The notes below the pieces were generated by a model. That model was given only the letters and a program-made list of their open reading frames with translations. It did no database searches and was not told where the DNA came from. Below, in pieces: positions 1-8,936 of a DNA stretch of 64,000 nucleotides. Positions within the stretch are counted from its first letter, which is position 1. Each line of letters opens with the position of its first letter. A program made the position numbers and the translations under genes. The DNA comes from Alloyangia mangrovi (GTDB lineage Bacteria; Pseudomonadota; Alphaproteobacteria; Rhodobacterales; Rhodobacteraceae), in NCBI RefSeq assembly GCF_002300555.2, contig NZ_NTHN02000004.1, positions 105,137-169,136 of the forward strand. Direction: 5' to 3'.

Positions 1-2
1 AC

Positions 3-2999
3 ATGATGACCGGCGGCGCAAATGCCGACATCTTCGTCGTCCCGGTGGGACAGGCGGGCGCCGCGCCGGTCACCATCACCGATCTCGATTTCAGCCGCTT
101 CACCGAGCAGGACGTGCCCGACCGGGTGGTCTTCGTGAGCCCCGAGGGAGAAATATTCCCCCGCGCCGCCTTCTTCGACGGCACGCTCGCGGCGGGTATC
201 GGCGACATGCCGGACGGAAGCGGCGCCGGGGTTTTCATGAACGGGGAGGTGGTGGCCGTGATCCAGGGCTACACAGCCGAGGAACTCTTCTACGAGACCA
301 TCTGGATCGGCAACTTCTCTCCCGCGCTCACCGGCTTCTACGACGGCGAGGACATGCTCGCCGGAAGCGAGGGGCGCGACGAGCTCTTCGGCGGCAACGG
401 GGCGGACACGCTGGAGGGTCATGGCGGCGGTGACTATCTCGACGGCCAGTCGGGCGACGATTTCATCAGCGGTGTCGATGCCGAGGGGGCCGAGGCGGTG
501 GGTGACACGCTGGTCGGCAACGCCGGCGACGACCTGCTGCGCGGCGACGCGGGCGATCACCTCGCGGGCGGGGTGGGCAATGACGCCTATGAGCTTGTCG
601 TGCCGCAGGGCGACGAGGCCTTCACTCCGCTGACGCTGCACACCTACGATCTGTCCGGCAACGAAGGTGCCCCCGAGCTGATCACGCTGGTTCTGCCCGA
701 CGGCACGCCGCTTTCGGCAGGGCAGGCCTATAGCGGGCTCACGGTGGCCGAGGCCGAGGACGGCAGCGGCACGGCGCTGGTCTACGAGGGCCGGGTGCTG
801 GCGGTGATCGACGGGGTCGACGCGACGGCGCTTGGCGATCCGCGCGGCTGGCTGGGCAACCTTGCCGCCGTGACCCCGCTCGCCGCCGCCCCGCCCGTCT
901 TCGACGGCAGCCATGTCTCGGTGACCGCGGCGACCGGCACCGGGCAGGTGCTCGAGAGAGCCTATTTCGGCGGCAACCTCGTCTTCAGCGTCAACACCGA
1001 GGATGGCCTGCCCCTGGACAACTTCGGCGGGGCGGCGGATGCGCTGGACATCACCCATCTGCGCTTTCCGGCCGGGCAGGGCGACAGCGGCGATCTCGAG
1101 GAGGATGGCGACGGCTTCCTCAACGTGCTTGAGATGGATCGCGTCGACGGCGAATGGCAGCTGCGGCAGGAGGTCACCGACATGCTCGACTGGGCGCGCG
1201 AGAACGGCGCGCAGGTGACGCTGGTGCTGCCGACGAAGAATTACAGCGTGAGTGAATACGAGGCGCTGGACGATGACATCGCGCGTTTCGCCGAGACGGT
1301 GATGCGCGACTATTCCGATGTGGTCGAGGCCTTCGAGATCGGCAACGAATACTGGAGCATGGGTGAGACCGCCTATGGCGCCAAGGCCGATGTCGCCGCC
1401 GTGGCGCTGGCGCGGGGCATGGAAGATGCGAGCTTCGCGGACGAGGATCAGGCGGCGATCCTCGTGCAGATGGCCTCGCCCTTCGCGGGCTCGGAATACC
1501 ATGTCTCGGTCGATGACCGGCCCTACCTGCAGCGCGTGCAGGACGCCAACCAAACGATCATCGACCAGCTTGGCAGCGAGGCGCGCGAGGCGCTCGACGG
1601 GGTGGTCGAGCACTATTACTACGACAAGCGCGTCACCGAGTTCGAGGGCACCAGCGGCGAGATGAACTTCATCAACCGCGACTTTGCCGTCTGGGAGGAA
1701 GAGTTCGACAAGGAGCTCGACCTCTACATCACCGAATGGAACGTGCGGACCTCTGATACCACCGAGACCGGGCTGCGCTCTGCTTCGGTGATGGTCGAGA
1801 TGACCTCCAACATGAACGAGCTTGGGGTCGACGCGGCGCATGTCTGGCCGGTGCAGCACAACACGCCCACCGACCTTGCCGGCAAGCAGCACGAGGACGT
1901 CCTTACCGATGCCGAGGGGCGCGTGCTCAACACGATCAACGGCGCGACTTTCGATTTGATGAGCTCCAGTCTGCCGGGGCTGGAGCTGCTCGATACCGAT
2001 CTTTCCGTCGAGGACGGCAGCTTCACCTTCCACGCCTGGCAGTCCGAGGAGAGCACCGTGGTCTACGTCGCCTCGCGCGCGACCGAGACCATCGAGCTGG
2101 AGTTCGACCTCGGGGCGCTGGTGCCCGGATACACATCGGCCTCGGCGGTGAAGATCGGGGCGGATGCCTCGGCCAACTCCAGCGATGGGGTGCACTACGT
2201 CCCGGGCGAGGGCTTCCAGGAGGCCGACAGCCTGCTCGTCGACGGCCAGCGCTACTACATCAACGAGAACGACGTGCGGGCCGAGTTGACGGATATCGCG
2301 ATCACCGGGACCACGGTGCCGATCACCCTCGACCCCTTCGAGGTCATCGAGATCACCTTCGACACCTCGGGCGTCGACGTGACCGGACCGGACGGCGGCG
2401 GTGCAACGGGCGAGCGGATCACGGGCAGTACGTCAGCCGACACGCTGGAGGGCGGTGACGGCGACGACACGCTCGAGGGGCTGTCGGGTGATGACCGGCT
2501 GGTCGGCGGCAAGGGGGATGACAGTGCCAACGGTGGCGATGGCGATGACCGTCTGCTCGGCTGGGGCGGGAGTGATTACCTCAAGGGTGGGGACGGCAAC
2601 GATCTCATTTCCGGCAATCAGGGCAGCGACACGCTGGTCGGCAGCGAGGGTGACGACACGCTCACCGGCAACGAGGAGGACGACGAGCTCAACGGCATGG
2701 TCGGTAACGACAGGCTTTCGGGCGGGCCGGGGGCGGACACGCTTACCGGCTGGGCCGGGCGGGACGTCTTCGTGCTGGAAGAGGGCGATCTCACGGGGGA
2801 GGACGTGATCACCGATTTCACCCCCGGAAAGGACGTGATCGAGGTAGATCTGCCGGGGATCGACGATCTGTCGGACCTCACCTTCAGCACGGAGGACGAC
2901 GGCATCATCGTCCGCTTCGGCACGCAGGGGAGCCTGCTGCTGCAGGGCGATCTGCGCATCTCCGACGTGAACGCGGCGCGCAACTTCAGCTTCGTCTGA
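3..2999 (+). CDS. RTX-repeat secreted glycoside-hydrolase-like protein, 5' end outside window
   Basis: This is the C-terminal 998 residues of a large secreted protein. The first visible residues already look like the end of an RTX module, so the true start lies upstream. Glycine-aspartate nonapeptide repeats (GGxGxD type, calcium-binding beta-roll) occur at about residues 115-150 and again at about 813-921. The last 70 residues resemble the tail of type I secretion substrates. Between the repeat blocks, about residues 310-750 look like a clan-A (beta/alpha)8 glycosidase: a GNEYW motif puts a candidate acid/base Glu at 449, and an ITEWN motif puts a candidate nucleophile Glu at 578. The likely role is extracellular polysaccharide cleavage after ABC-type export. 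The exact glycosidase family is not assigned. It converges on a sugar-porin gene, which fits carbohydrate use. Confidence 0.85.
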   Translation: MMTGGANADIFVVPVGQAGAAPVTITDLDFSRFTEQDVPDRVVFVSPEGEIFPRAAFFDGTLAAGIGDMPDGSGAGVFMNGEVVAVIQGYTAEELFYETIWIGNFSPALTGFYDGEDMLAGSEGRDELFGGNGADTLEGHGGGDYLDGQSGDDFISGVDAEGAEAVGDTLVGNAGDDLLRGDAGDHLAGGVGNDAYELVVPQGDEAFTPLTLHTYDLSGNEGAPELITLVLPDGTPLSAGQAYSGLTVAEAEDGSGTALVYEGRVLAVIDGVDATALGDPRGWLGNLAAVTPLAAAPPVFDGSHVSVTAATGTGQVLERAYFGGNLVFSVNTEDGLPLDNFGGAADALDITHLRFPAGQGDSGDLEEDGDGFLNVLEMDRVDGEWQLRQEVTDMLDWARENGAQVTLVLPTKNYSVSEYEALDDDIARFAETVMRDYSDVVEAFEIGNEYWSMGETAYGAKADVAAVALARGMEDASFADEDQAAILVQMASPFAGSEYHVSVDDRPYLQRVQDANQTIIDQLGSEAREALDGVVEHYYYDKRVTEFEGTSGEMNFINRDFAVWEEEFDKELDLYITEWNVRTSDTTETGLRSASVMVEMTSNMNELGVDAAHVWPVQHNTPTDLAGKQHEDVLTDAEGRVLNTINGATFDLMSSSLPGLELLDTDLSVEDGSFTFHAWQSEESTVVYVASRATETIELEFDLGALVPGYTSASAVKIGADASANSSDGVHYVPGEGFQEADSLLVDGQRYYINENDVRAELTDIAITGTTVPITLDPFEVIEITFDTSGVDVTGPDGGGATGERITGSTSADTLEGGDGDDTLEGLSGDDRLVGGKGDDSANGGDGDDRLLGWGGSDYLKGGDGNDLISGNQGSDTLVGSEGDDTLTGNEEDDELNGMVGNDRLSGGPGADTLTGWAGRDVFVLEEGDLTGEDVITDFTPGKDVIEVDLPGIDDLSDLTFSTEDDGIIVRFGTQGSLLLQGDLRISDVNAARNFSFV

Positions 3000-3011
3000 G
3001 GTGTGGAAAAA

Positions 3012-3033
3012 GCCTGTCCCCGCGGGGACAGGC
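3012..3033. terminator. Bidirectional hairpin terminator
   Basis: A perfect 10-bp inverted repeat with a 2-base centre (arms GCCTGTCCCC and GGGGACAGGC) lies between two convergent stop codons. On the minus strand the stem is followed by TTTTT, a classical intrinsic terminator for the porin gene. Confidence 0.85.
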
Positions 3034-3041
3034 CCTGAGGG

Positions 3042-4226
3042 TCAGAAGGTCGCGCGGATGCGGAAGCCGACCTGAGTGTAGTCGTCGTAGCTCTCGAAGC
3101 TCGGCTTAACCCACATGACATTGCCGCCGAGGCGCCAGTTCTCGGTGAGTGCCGCCTCGTAGAAGGCCTCGACCGCCGACTCGTCCTGCAGTTTCACCCC
3201 GTAGGCCCCGAGCGCCTCGCCCAGCTTGTCGGACCAGTTGTACTTGCTCCAGGCGAGGCCCCAGCGATCGCTTTGGCGCCCGTAGAGCGGCGAGTTGCCA
3301 CCGATGCCGAGCAGGAACATCTCGTCGAGCGGGTTGGGGTTGCCGTCGCCGTAGCCGATCTGGCCGAAGACGCCCCAGCCGACCATCGGGTTCTGCGGAT
3401 CGCTCCAGAGGTATTGCTGGAAGCTGACCCCGGTGTAGTTCACCCCGTCCTTGGTGCTCATGAACGCGTCGTCGCTCGGGTCGAGCAGCAGTGACTCGTA
3501 GTCGGTACCCTTCTTGGTCGAATGGGCGATGTTGAAGCTGTAGAAGCCGGGCATGCCGTTGATCTGGGTCGTGTAGGTGGCGGTGCCGTTGTAGACCACG
3601 CCTTCGTCGAAGAGGTCGTCCCAGAAGTCCTCGCCCTGCGCATTGTTGGCGTCGTAGATCATCAGCGTGTAGATCATTGGCGCATAGCTCACCGTCAGCA
3701 TGCCGCCGAAGATATAGGGCGGCAGCACGAAGTTGCCGGGTGCGCCGATCCCCAGGTATTGGAAGCCGCCCTGGCCCTGACCGCCGACCAGCGGCGTTGC
3801 CTCGGCGAGATCAATCACGTTGAACTTGCCGAAGCTCACGCTGGTGGTGTTGTTGAACTGCTGCGTGAGGCTCAACGACAGAGTGGTGTCATTGTCCGAG
3901 GTGACCGAGGGCAGGGTCGCGAAGGTGTTGGTCGGCCAGACCAGCCCGCCCTCGCCGAGGCCGACGTAGCCATCGCCGTCGTTGTATTCGAAATGACCAG
4001 TGATCGAGCCTCCGGACCAGATTTCCGCGTAGTTCAGCTTGATGTCGACCCGCCAGTTGTAGAGCGCGTCGTCATCGGTGTCCCCGCTGGTCGGGACATC
4101 CGCGAAGGTGGTCAGCCCGAAACTGAGCTGCGGCCCGCTGTCCTGCGCATTGGCGGCAAGGGGCAGGCTGGCAGAGGTCAGCAGGGCGGCAAGCAGCGTC
4201 GGACGGAAGAAAAGGCGGACCGGCAT
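3042..4226 (-). CDS. OprB-like carbohydrate-selective outer-membrane porin
   Basis: This 394-residue protein begins with a signal peptide of about 25 residues ending at ANAQ. It continues as alternating beta-barrel sequence rich in aromatic and glycine residues and ends in a terminal Phe, as outer-membrane barrels do. Segments such as FGKFNVIDLAEATP and GWGVFGQIGYGDGNPNP resemble the OprB carbohydrate porin family, which admits sugars into the periplasm. The start at 4226 is preferred over upstream in-frame codons because a GAGG ribosome-binding site sits about 8 bases before it and the signal peptide starts there. The gene has its own terminator and converges on the RTX glycosidase, which suggests import of oligosaccharides released by that enzyme. 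The substrate is not known. Confidence 0.8.
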   Translation of the reverse strand: MPVRLFFRPTLLAALLTSASLPLAANAQDSGPQLSFGLTTFADVPTSGDTDDDALYNWRVDIKLNYAEIWSGGSITGHFEYNDGDGYVGLGEGGLVWPTNTFATLPSVTSDNDTTLSLSLTQQFNNTTSVSFGKFNVIDLAEATPLVGGQGQGGFQYLGIGAPGNFVLPPYIFGGMLTVSYAPMIYTLMIYDANNAQGEDFWDDLFDEGVVYNGTATYTTQINGMPGFYSFNIAHSTKKGTDYESLLLDPSDDAFMSTKDGVNYTGVSFQQYLWSDPQNPMVGWGVFGQIGYGDGNPNPLDEMFLLGIGGNSPLYGRQSDRWGLAWSKYNWSDKLGEALGAYGVKLQDESAVEAFYEAALTENWRLGGNVMWVKPSFESYDDYTQVGFRIRATF

Positions 4227-4518
4227 GGCAAAATCCTCGTATCGGAGGTGGCTGTTCCTTGGGAAATCACGGTCCCGGGTAAAGCGCCACGCCGCGATCC
4301 CTTGTGGATCCCTTGCGCGGCCCCGGAACGGCACACACTCAAACGCAGTCTCGAAAATGCTGATTTCACGGCGAGAAACGATGCCGGGAAACCCTGCAGA
4401 AAGCCTTCCACAGCTACGCGACAAAAGCAATTCTCGATCTACCGTTGCGCGAACAGGACCAGCGAGTGTGGCGCGCCTGCCCGGCATGCGCGCAAACGCG
4501 GCGGGCATGGGCGGTGCT
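4227..4518. other. Intergenic region upstream of the porin
   Basis: These 292 bases separate the porin start from the fliJ stop, both on the minus strand. The part nearest the porin is less GC-rich than its surroundings and should hold the porin promoter. I could not assign -35/-10 boxes, an operator or a small gene with confidence. Confidence 0.4.
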
Positions 4519-4953
4519 TCAGGTGGTGCGGTTCCAGCGCAGCAGCGACAGTTCGTCCTGCGCTTCGGCCTCGCGTTTGGCGCTTGCTTCGCGCTCTTCG
4601 GCGAGGCGTTTGAGGCGGAGGATCTCGTAGGTCTTCTGCTCGGCCAGCGCGGCGCGGAGCTTTTCCTCGGATCGGGCAAGCTCGGGCGCCAGCTTGGCGG
4701 CGTCATTGGAGATGCGGTCGACCTCGGCGCGGATCGAACGGATGAAGCGGCCAAGGTAGGGGGCGCCCTCGAGCCCGTCGATCCGCGACTCGCCGGAGAG
4801 CCGCTCCAGCAGCGCCGACTTGTCGCCTTCGAGCTTGTCCATCCGGGCGCGGATCGCGCCGGTCTCGGCCGCCTGCCTCTCGGTCTCGAGCGACTTGAGG
4901 CGTTCCATCACCTGCAGCGCGCGCAGGCGGCGGCGGGTGGCTTCAGTGGCCAT
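4519..4953 (-). CDS. fliJ: FliJ-like flagellar export protein
   Basis: This 144-residue, almost entirely charged and alpha-helical protein has long heptad-like coiled-coil stretches (about residues 1-60 and 85-135, for example LARSEEKLRAALAEQKTYE). That is the signature of FliJ, the soluble stalk-like component of the flagellar type III export ATPase complex. Coiled-coil proteins diverge quickly, so the name rests on size, composition and position at the end of the motA operon in a flagellar locus. The gene overlaps the preceding small gene. The start at 4953 lacks a strong ribosome-binding site, and an internal ATG at 4908 would avoid the overlap. Its usual partner fliI is not in the window. 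Confidence 0.65.
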   Translation of the reverse strand: MATEATRRRLRALQVMERLKSLETERQAAETGAIRARMDKLEGDKSALLERLSGESRIDGLEGAPYLGRFIRSIRAEVDRISNDAAKLAPELARSEEKLRAALAEQKTYEILRLKRLAEEREASAKREAEAQDELSLLRWNRTT

Positions 4954-5213
4954 TGGCCGGGGGGGCTGGGCTTGTCGGGCTCCGCGGGCGCATGCGCCGA
5001 GGGCATGGGCCGCTCGCCGCCGAGGGCCACGCGCATCCGGGCGAGAATGGTCGCGGGAAAGCCGTTCCCCGAGGGCGGCATTTCGTGGAACTTGCCCGGG
5101 CGGGCGGCAGAGATATAGCCGAGCGTCGCCAGATCCTCCTTCGGCGTGGGCACGCTCTCTGCCGAGGCCATGCCGGCGAAGAGCAGGAGGGGGATCGTGC
5201 GCAAAAGGCTCAT
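4908..5213 (-). CDS. Small exported protein of the motA operon, function unknown
   Basis: As sequenced this encodes 101 residues. A clear signal peptide (MSLLRTIPLLLFAGMASAES) is followed by a proline-rich, apparently unstructured chain. Its ATG overlaps the motA stop as ATGA, so it is translationally coupled to motA. No family was recognised. A periplasmic helper of the motor is a guess from position only. The 3' end is doubtful: a run of seven G at 4959-4965 lies in the last codons. Removing one G would end the protein at 4943 after 89 residues, cutting the overlap with fliJ from 46 to 11 bases. This is the same one-base excess seen in several genes of this window. Confidence 0.6.
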   Translation of the reverse strand: MSLLRTIPLLLFAGMASAESVPTPKEDLATLGYISAARPGKFHEMPPSGNGFPATILARMRVALGGERPMPSAHAPAEPDKPSPPGQWPLKPPAAACARCR

Positions 5214-6077
5214 GCCGCGGGCAATTCCTTCTGCGCGGCCTCGACCTCGTAGAAGTCGGGCTGCATCCGCGTGGGGATATTGCCGCGGCCGATCTCGACG
5301 CAGATGCTCGGCGGGTGGTCGGACACCATGGCGACGAAGATGTCGCGGATGATGTGGTAGAAGGCGGCGTCCTCTTCTTCGATCTGGCTCAGACGCCCGG
5401 AGATTGGCTGCACCATGCAATAGGCGAGGAATACGCCGAGGAAGGTGCCGACCAGCGCGCCGCCGATCATCCCACCGAGGATCTCGGGGGGGCTGGTCGA
5501 TCGAGGACATGGTCTTGATCACCCCCAGCACCGCCGCGACGATACCGATGGCGGGCAGCCCGTCGGCCATGGTCTGGATCGCATGGGCCGATGCCATGGC
5601 CTCGTGGTGGTGCTTCTTGATCTTGCGGTTGATCACGTCCTCGGTCTGGTACTTGTCGTCGAACTGCATCGACAGCATGCGGAAGCTGTCGCGGATCAGG
5701 TCGATGGCGAAGTGGTCGGCCGCAATGCGCGGGTAACGCGCGAAGATGTCGCTTTCCTTGGGCGACTCGATGTGGCTGTCGAGCGCGAGGATGCCGCGGG
5801 ACTTGTAGATCCGCGACAGCTCGAACATCAGGTTGAGCAGGTCGGCATAGTCCTTGGATTTCCAGCGCGGCCCCCGGATCACCTTGAGCACGCCCTTGCC
5901 GGCGCTCTTGATGACCGTGAAGCTGTTGGCGATGACGAAGGCCCCGATCGAGGCGCCACCGATCATCATGCCTTCGAAGGGCAGGGCGTGCAGCACGATG
6001 TCCATCTTGCCGCCGGAGAGGATGAAGCCTCCGAAGACCAGGCCGAAGACAAGGGCGAGACCGAGGATCATCGTCAT
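5210..6077 (-). CDS. motA: MotA flagellar stator protein, frameshifted as sequenced
   Basis: With one base removed from the G7 run at 5486-5492 this is a 288-residue MotA, the usual length. MotA forms the proton-channel stator with MotB and pushes on FliG. Four membrane segments are visible: about 3-22, 34-51, 172-193 (with the conserved DGLPAIGIV proline) and 203-222. The charged cytoplasmic loop lies between segments 2 and 3. As read, the frame breaks at about residue 196, between TMSSIDQPP and the continuation EILGGMIGGALVG, which is found in the next frame. The start at 6077 (MTMILG) was chosen because TM1 begins there. The gene heads a minus-strand operon with a small secreted protein and fliJ. 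motB lies apart at 8937, on the other strand. An artefactual extra base is more likely than a real pseudogene. Confidence 0.88.
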
Positions 6078-6164
6078 GGGGAAATCTCTGCTTGGCTCTT
6101 GTTGCCGGGATGCGCCGGCGGTCATGGTGAGCATATGTAAATTTGACTTTCTTTCAAGTATAAA

Positions 6165-6196
6165 CAAGAATAGATTCCAAAGTTGAAGAACTGTTC
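6165..6196. promoter_or_regulatory. Candidate flagellar promoter element (CAAGAATA and AACTGTTC)
   Basis: In the spacer between motA and the divergent gene at 6210, CAAGAATA (6165-6172) and AACTGTTC (6189-6196) occur together. The same two words recur in the fliF/fliL spacer, and related ones before the sigma-factor gene. They may be a binding site for one of the local regulators. This is a pattern observation only. Confidence 0.35.
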
Positions 6197-6209
6197 GGGG
6201 CTGCTGATC

Positions 6210-7269
6210 ATGAACGCCGAAAAACTCGCATATTTTTTTCGAGGCCGGTGAGCTTCTGACGGTCTTCGCCGAGTGGCCGGATGAGACCGGGCTCGCGCTC
6301 TGCCTCGACGACGAGGGCACCTGCGAGATGGTGCTGCATCACGTCGACGAGGGTCGGGCGGTGCTGCGCAAGGTCGCGGCTGTGCTGGACTGCAGCAAGG
6401 GCGGGTTCGCCGTGGTGCCGCCGGTCGAGGGCTACCCGACCCGGCGGGTGCTCTTCTCGGACGAGCAGAAGCTTCTGAAGCTGGTGGCTGGCGAGGATGA
6501 CCTTCCGGAGATGGCCGAGGACTACCTGATCAATTACCGCTTCGAGCAGGAGCGCAAGGCTCGCCCCGCGCCGACCCCCGCGCCGGCTGTCGACGCCGTG
6601 GCCAAGACGGTCAGCGCGGCGCTGCGTGCGCCCGAGCCTTTCCGCTGGCGTCCCCGGCTGCACCTTGCCGAACTGGCGCCGAAGCCCGCGCCGCGCCGCA
6701 AGTCCAAGCGCGAGATGCCCGAGGGCTACCTGCCCGCAGAGGCGGTATCGGACAGCGAGTGTCAGTTCGTGGAGGCAGAGGTCAGCCTTGGCCACCGCGG
6801 CGTGCGCGTGACTCTGAGCCCCGAGTTGGTCACCATCCAGACCCGCGCGGTGCTGGTCGAGGAGGTCGGCTTTCGGGACGATTTCTCGCGCTTCGTGCTG
6901 CCGCGCAAGGCGGTGCAGGGCTGGGTAGCCGGAGCGCCTCTGGTCATCGATATCCCTGAGCGGCGCTTTCCCGCCGCGCTGCGCCAACGGTTCGCCGCAT
7001 CGCCTCGCGTGGCCGAGGTGACGGTGACCGAACATGGCGTCTTTGTTGCCCCTGGTTCGGTGACGCAGCCCGCCGCTCCGGCGGCCCCGGCGGAGGCACT
7101 GCCCGAGGCGGCGACCAAGCGGCGCCGCGTCCGCCGGGCGTTCTCGCCGCTGCGCGTGGCGCTGGCGGTGCTCACCGGCGCGGGGCTGATGACCGGAACG
7201 ATGATGCGCGCGGTGGAACTGCCCGCGAGCTTCGAGACCACCGTGCTCGAGATGGCCTTCGACAACTAG
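6210..7269 (+). CDS. Unknown flagellar-locus protein with C-terminal membrane segment, frameshifted as sequenced
   Basis: If one base is removed from the T7 run at 6233-6239, a 352-residue protein starts at ATG 6210 (MNAEKLAYFFEAGELL). As read, only the part from about 6328 onward is open from an ATG. The N-terminal 110 residues form a compact alpha/beta domain, loosely like small type III secretion chaperones in size and pattern (weak, not a family call). A basic, proline-rich linker follows at about 115-180, then a second small domain, another linker, and one membrane helix near the C terminus (about 317-335, ALAVLTGAGLMTGTMM). It is divergent from motA and its stop overlaps the convergent regulator gene by 4 bases. 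No known flagellar protein was recognised. Confidence 0.65.
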
Positions 7270-7931
7270 AGCGGGGCGTCGCCTTCGAGCACATAGCCCT
7301 GAGCCCGGATCGTGCGGACCTGCAGGGCAGGGCCATAGGCCTCCTCCAGTTTCTTCCGGATCCTTCCGATATGCACGTCGAAACGCCGGTCACCGTAGCT
7401 CCATTCGGCGCCGGCGACCTCTGCGGCGAGCGCGGGGCGGCTGACGATCTGGCCGCGCCGCGCGTTCAGGCAGCCAAGGATGCGCTCTTCCAGCGGTGTC
7501 AGCCCGAGTTGCACCAATCGCGCCGCGCGTTGCCCGGCAAGCGAGGCGCCCTGCAGGCGTACGGAAAGTCGGGCCCGCAACTCCGAGGGATCATGGTCGG
7601 CCCGCAGCGCGTCATCGGCGCCGGCGGCGAAGATCTCGGCAGCGCCGCGCGGGCGGTTGCCGTGGTCGACGGCGAGGATCACCGCATCGGGGACAAGCCT
7701 CCTTGCCTCGGCGATCAGGCCGAGCATGTCGTCATCCCGGGCCAGATGAGCGGTCAGCCCCACGAGCATCGCGGTCAGCGGCGCGCCCGGGGTCATCAGG
7801 TCCCGGGCCTCGGCTGGCCGGGCACGGCGCAGCACACGGCGCAGCCCGCTGCGCTCCAGCAGCTGCGACCAGGCCGCGCGTTGCGCCGTATCGCGCTCTA
7901 CAACCACGGCAAATGAGGCGCGATTTGTCAT
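7266..7931 (-). CDS. OmpR-type regulator with degenerate receiver domain
   Basis: This 221-residue transcription factor has a receiver-like fold at about 5-120 and a winged-helix DNA-binding domain at about 130-215 (LTPLEERILGCLNARRGQIVSR, then DVHIGRIRKKLEE). The phosphorylation pocket is broken: the Asp expected at the end of beta-3 is Gly (AMLVGLT) and the conserved Lys before the last helix is missing. It probably works without phosphorylation. The arrangement recalls the FtcR-type flagellar regulators of alphaproteobacteria, but I would not give it that name from this alone. An in-frame ATG at 8003 would add 24 residues. That extension crosses a T8 run (7962-7969) in a window where such runs carry extra bases, and it does not look like receiver sequence, so 7931 is preferred. 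Confidence 0.75.
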   Translation of the reverse strand: MTNRASFAVVVERDTAQRAAWSQLLERSGLRRVLRRARPAEARDLMTPGAPLTAMLVGLTAHLARDDDMLGLIAEARRLVPDAVILAVDHGNRPRGAAEIFAAGADDALRADHDPSELRARLSVRLQGASLAGQRAARLVQLGLTPLEERILGCLNARRGQIVSRPALAAEVAGAEWSYGDRRFDVHIGRIRKKLEEAYGPALQVRTIRAQGYVLEGDAPL

Positions 7932-8069
7932 ATCTCTCTGATCGGCCAAGGTTTCGTCAGGTTTTTTTTCAACGACTTGACGTAAATTGGCAATGTTCAA
8001 CATGGATTAACCTTTGAATCCTATTTGCCCTACCAGGAGAGAGTAAGAACACTAAGAAGAGACAAGGGA

Positions 8070-8339
8070 ATGGGTAAAGAGTTGCGAGAGTTTCTTTTGC
8101 GGATTCTGGGGTGGAGCCGGGCAAGTGCGACGTCACGGCCGAAGGACTCGTACTCGATGCTGACATGCCGGGAAACCGGTATGCAAAAGCCCCTGTTGCG
8201 CAGGCATCTGCGCGAGGTTCTGAGGATGACGCCCGAGGAATACCGCAGGAAGTGGCGTCTGCCGAAAGATGCGCCGCTGGTTTCGCAATCCTACCTCGAC
8301 CGGCGGGAAGCCGCTCGAAACATGGAGTGGGAAGGTTAA
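8070..8339 (+). CDS. Small MucR/Ros-like protein with incomplete zinc finger
   Basis: This 89-residue protein has a C-terminal half that aligns by eye with MucR/Ros regulators: LLRRHLREVLRMTPEEYRRKW, then LPKDAPLVSQSYLDRR. MucR proteins use a Cys-Cys-His-His zinc finger. Here the first Cys is present (LTCRETG) but the second is replaced, and the second His position reads Val/Leu. Metal binding may therefore be lost, as in some known zinc-free Ros homologues. The start at 8070 has AGAAGAG about 9 bases upstream, whereas a TTG at 8025 has no such site. It directly precedes a full MucR gene and motB, suggesting a regulator pair controlling motility, perhaps by forming mixed oligomers. Confidence 0.65.
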   Translation: MGKELREFLLRILGWSRASATSRPKDSYSMLTCRETGMQKPLLRRHLREVLRMTPEEYRRKWRLPKDAPLVSQSYLDRREAARNMEWEG

Positions 8340-8483
8340 ATTGCCCAAGCGGCAAGAATCTATGTAGAGTAAAAGTGCAATCCCCGTCGACGGGCGCGCT
8401 TGTTCAAGGACAAGCAAGAACGGACAGAAGTGCGTTTGGTCCCGGCGATGCGAAAGCAGAACGACGATCGGCAGGATGAGATT

Positions 8484-8927
8484 ATGAGTGGACATGACGA
8501 ATCGCAGGATATGGTGGCCCGGATCGTGGCGGCCTACGCGTCCAGACCGGACGTGACCCCGGATGAGATCGTGAATCTTTACAGACGCTTGACCGGGGAA
8601 GTTCAGGATATGCCTGCCTCGGCAGCGATGGCCGAGCCGGCGGGCACCGCCGGGCAGGGCGCCGGGGGGCTGCGGCCCGCGCTGCCGGTGACCCAGGCGG
8701 TGACCGAGGAAAAGGTCTACTGCCTGTGCTGCGGCCGCGGTTTCAAGATGCTCAAGCGTCACCTCGGCGCCGAGCACGGGATGACCGAGGCGCAGTACCG
8801 CGCGGCCTTCAGCCTGCCCGAGGACTTCCCGCTGGTGGCCCCGAGCTACTCGCGCAAGAAAGCGGCCCATGCCAAGGAAGCGGGCCTCGGAAAATACGAC
8901 CGCACGGTGATGGCGGGACAAGAGTAA
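8484..8927 (+). CDS. MucR-family transcriptional regulator
   Basis: This 147-residue MucR/Ros-type regulator binds AT-rich promoter DNA and in alphaproteobacteria controls motility and surface polysaccharides. The N-terminal helices (DMVARIVAAYASRPDVTPDEI) match the family's oligomerisation region, followed by an Ala/Gly-rich linker. The zinc finger is intact: Cys-x2-Cys in YCLCCGRGFKMLKRHL, with two His further on, then the typical MTEAQYRAAFSLP and PLVAPSYSRKKA. The start at 8484 is supported by AGGATGAG just upstream; an in-frame codon at 8400 has no such site. It lies 9 bases before motB, so the two are likely co-transcribed. Confidence 0.88.
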   Translation: MSGHDESQDMVARIVAAYASRPDVTPDEIVNLYRRLTGEVQDMPASAAMAEPAGTAGQGAGGLRPALPVTQAVTEEKVYCLCCGRGFKMLKRHLGAEHGMTEAQYRAAFSLPEDFPLVAPSYSRKKAAHAKEAGLGKYDRTVMAGQE

Positions 8928-8936
8928 AGGCAGAGC

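Noticed and set aside
8111..8479. Alternative 122-codon frame over the small MucR-like gene
   Set aside because: It overlaps the frame that contains the recognisable MucR C-terminal pattern and has no family features itself.
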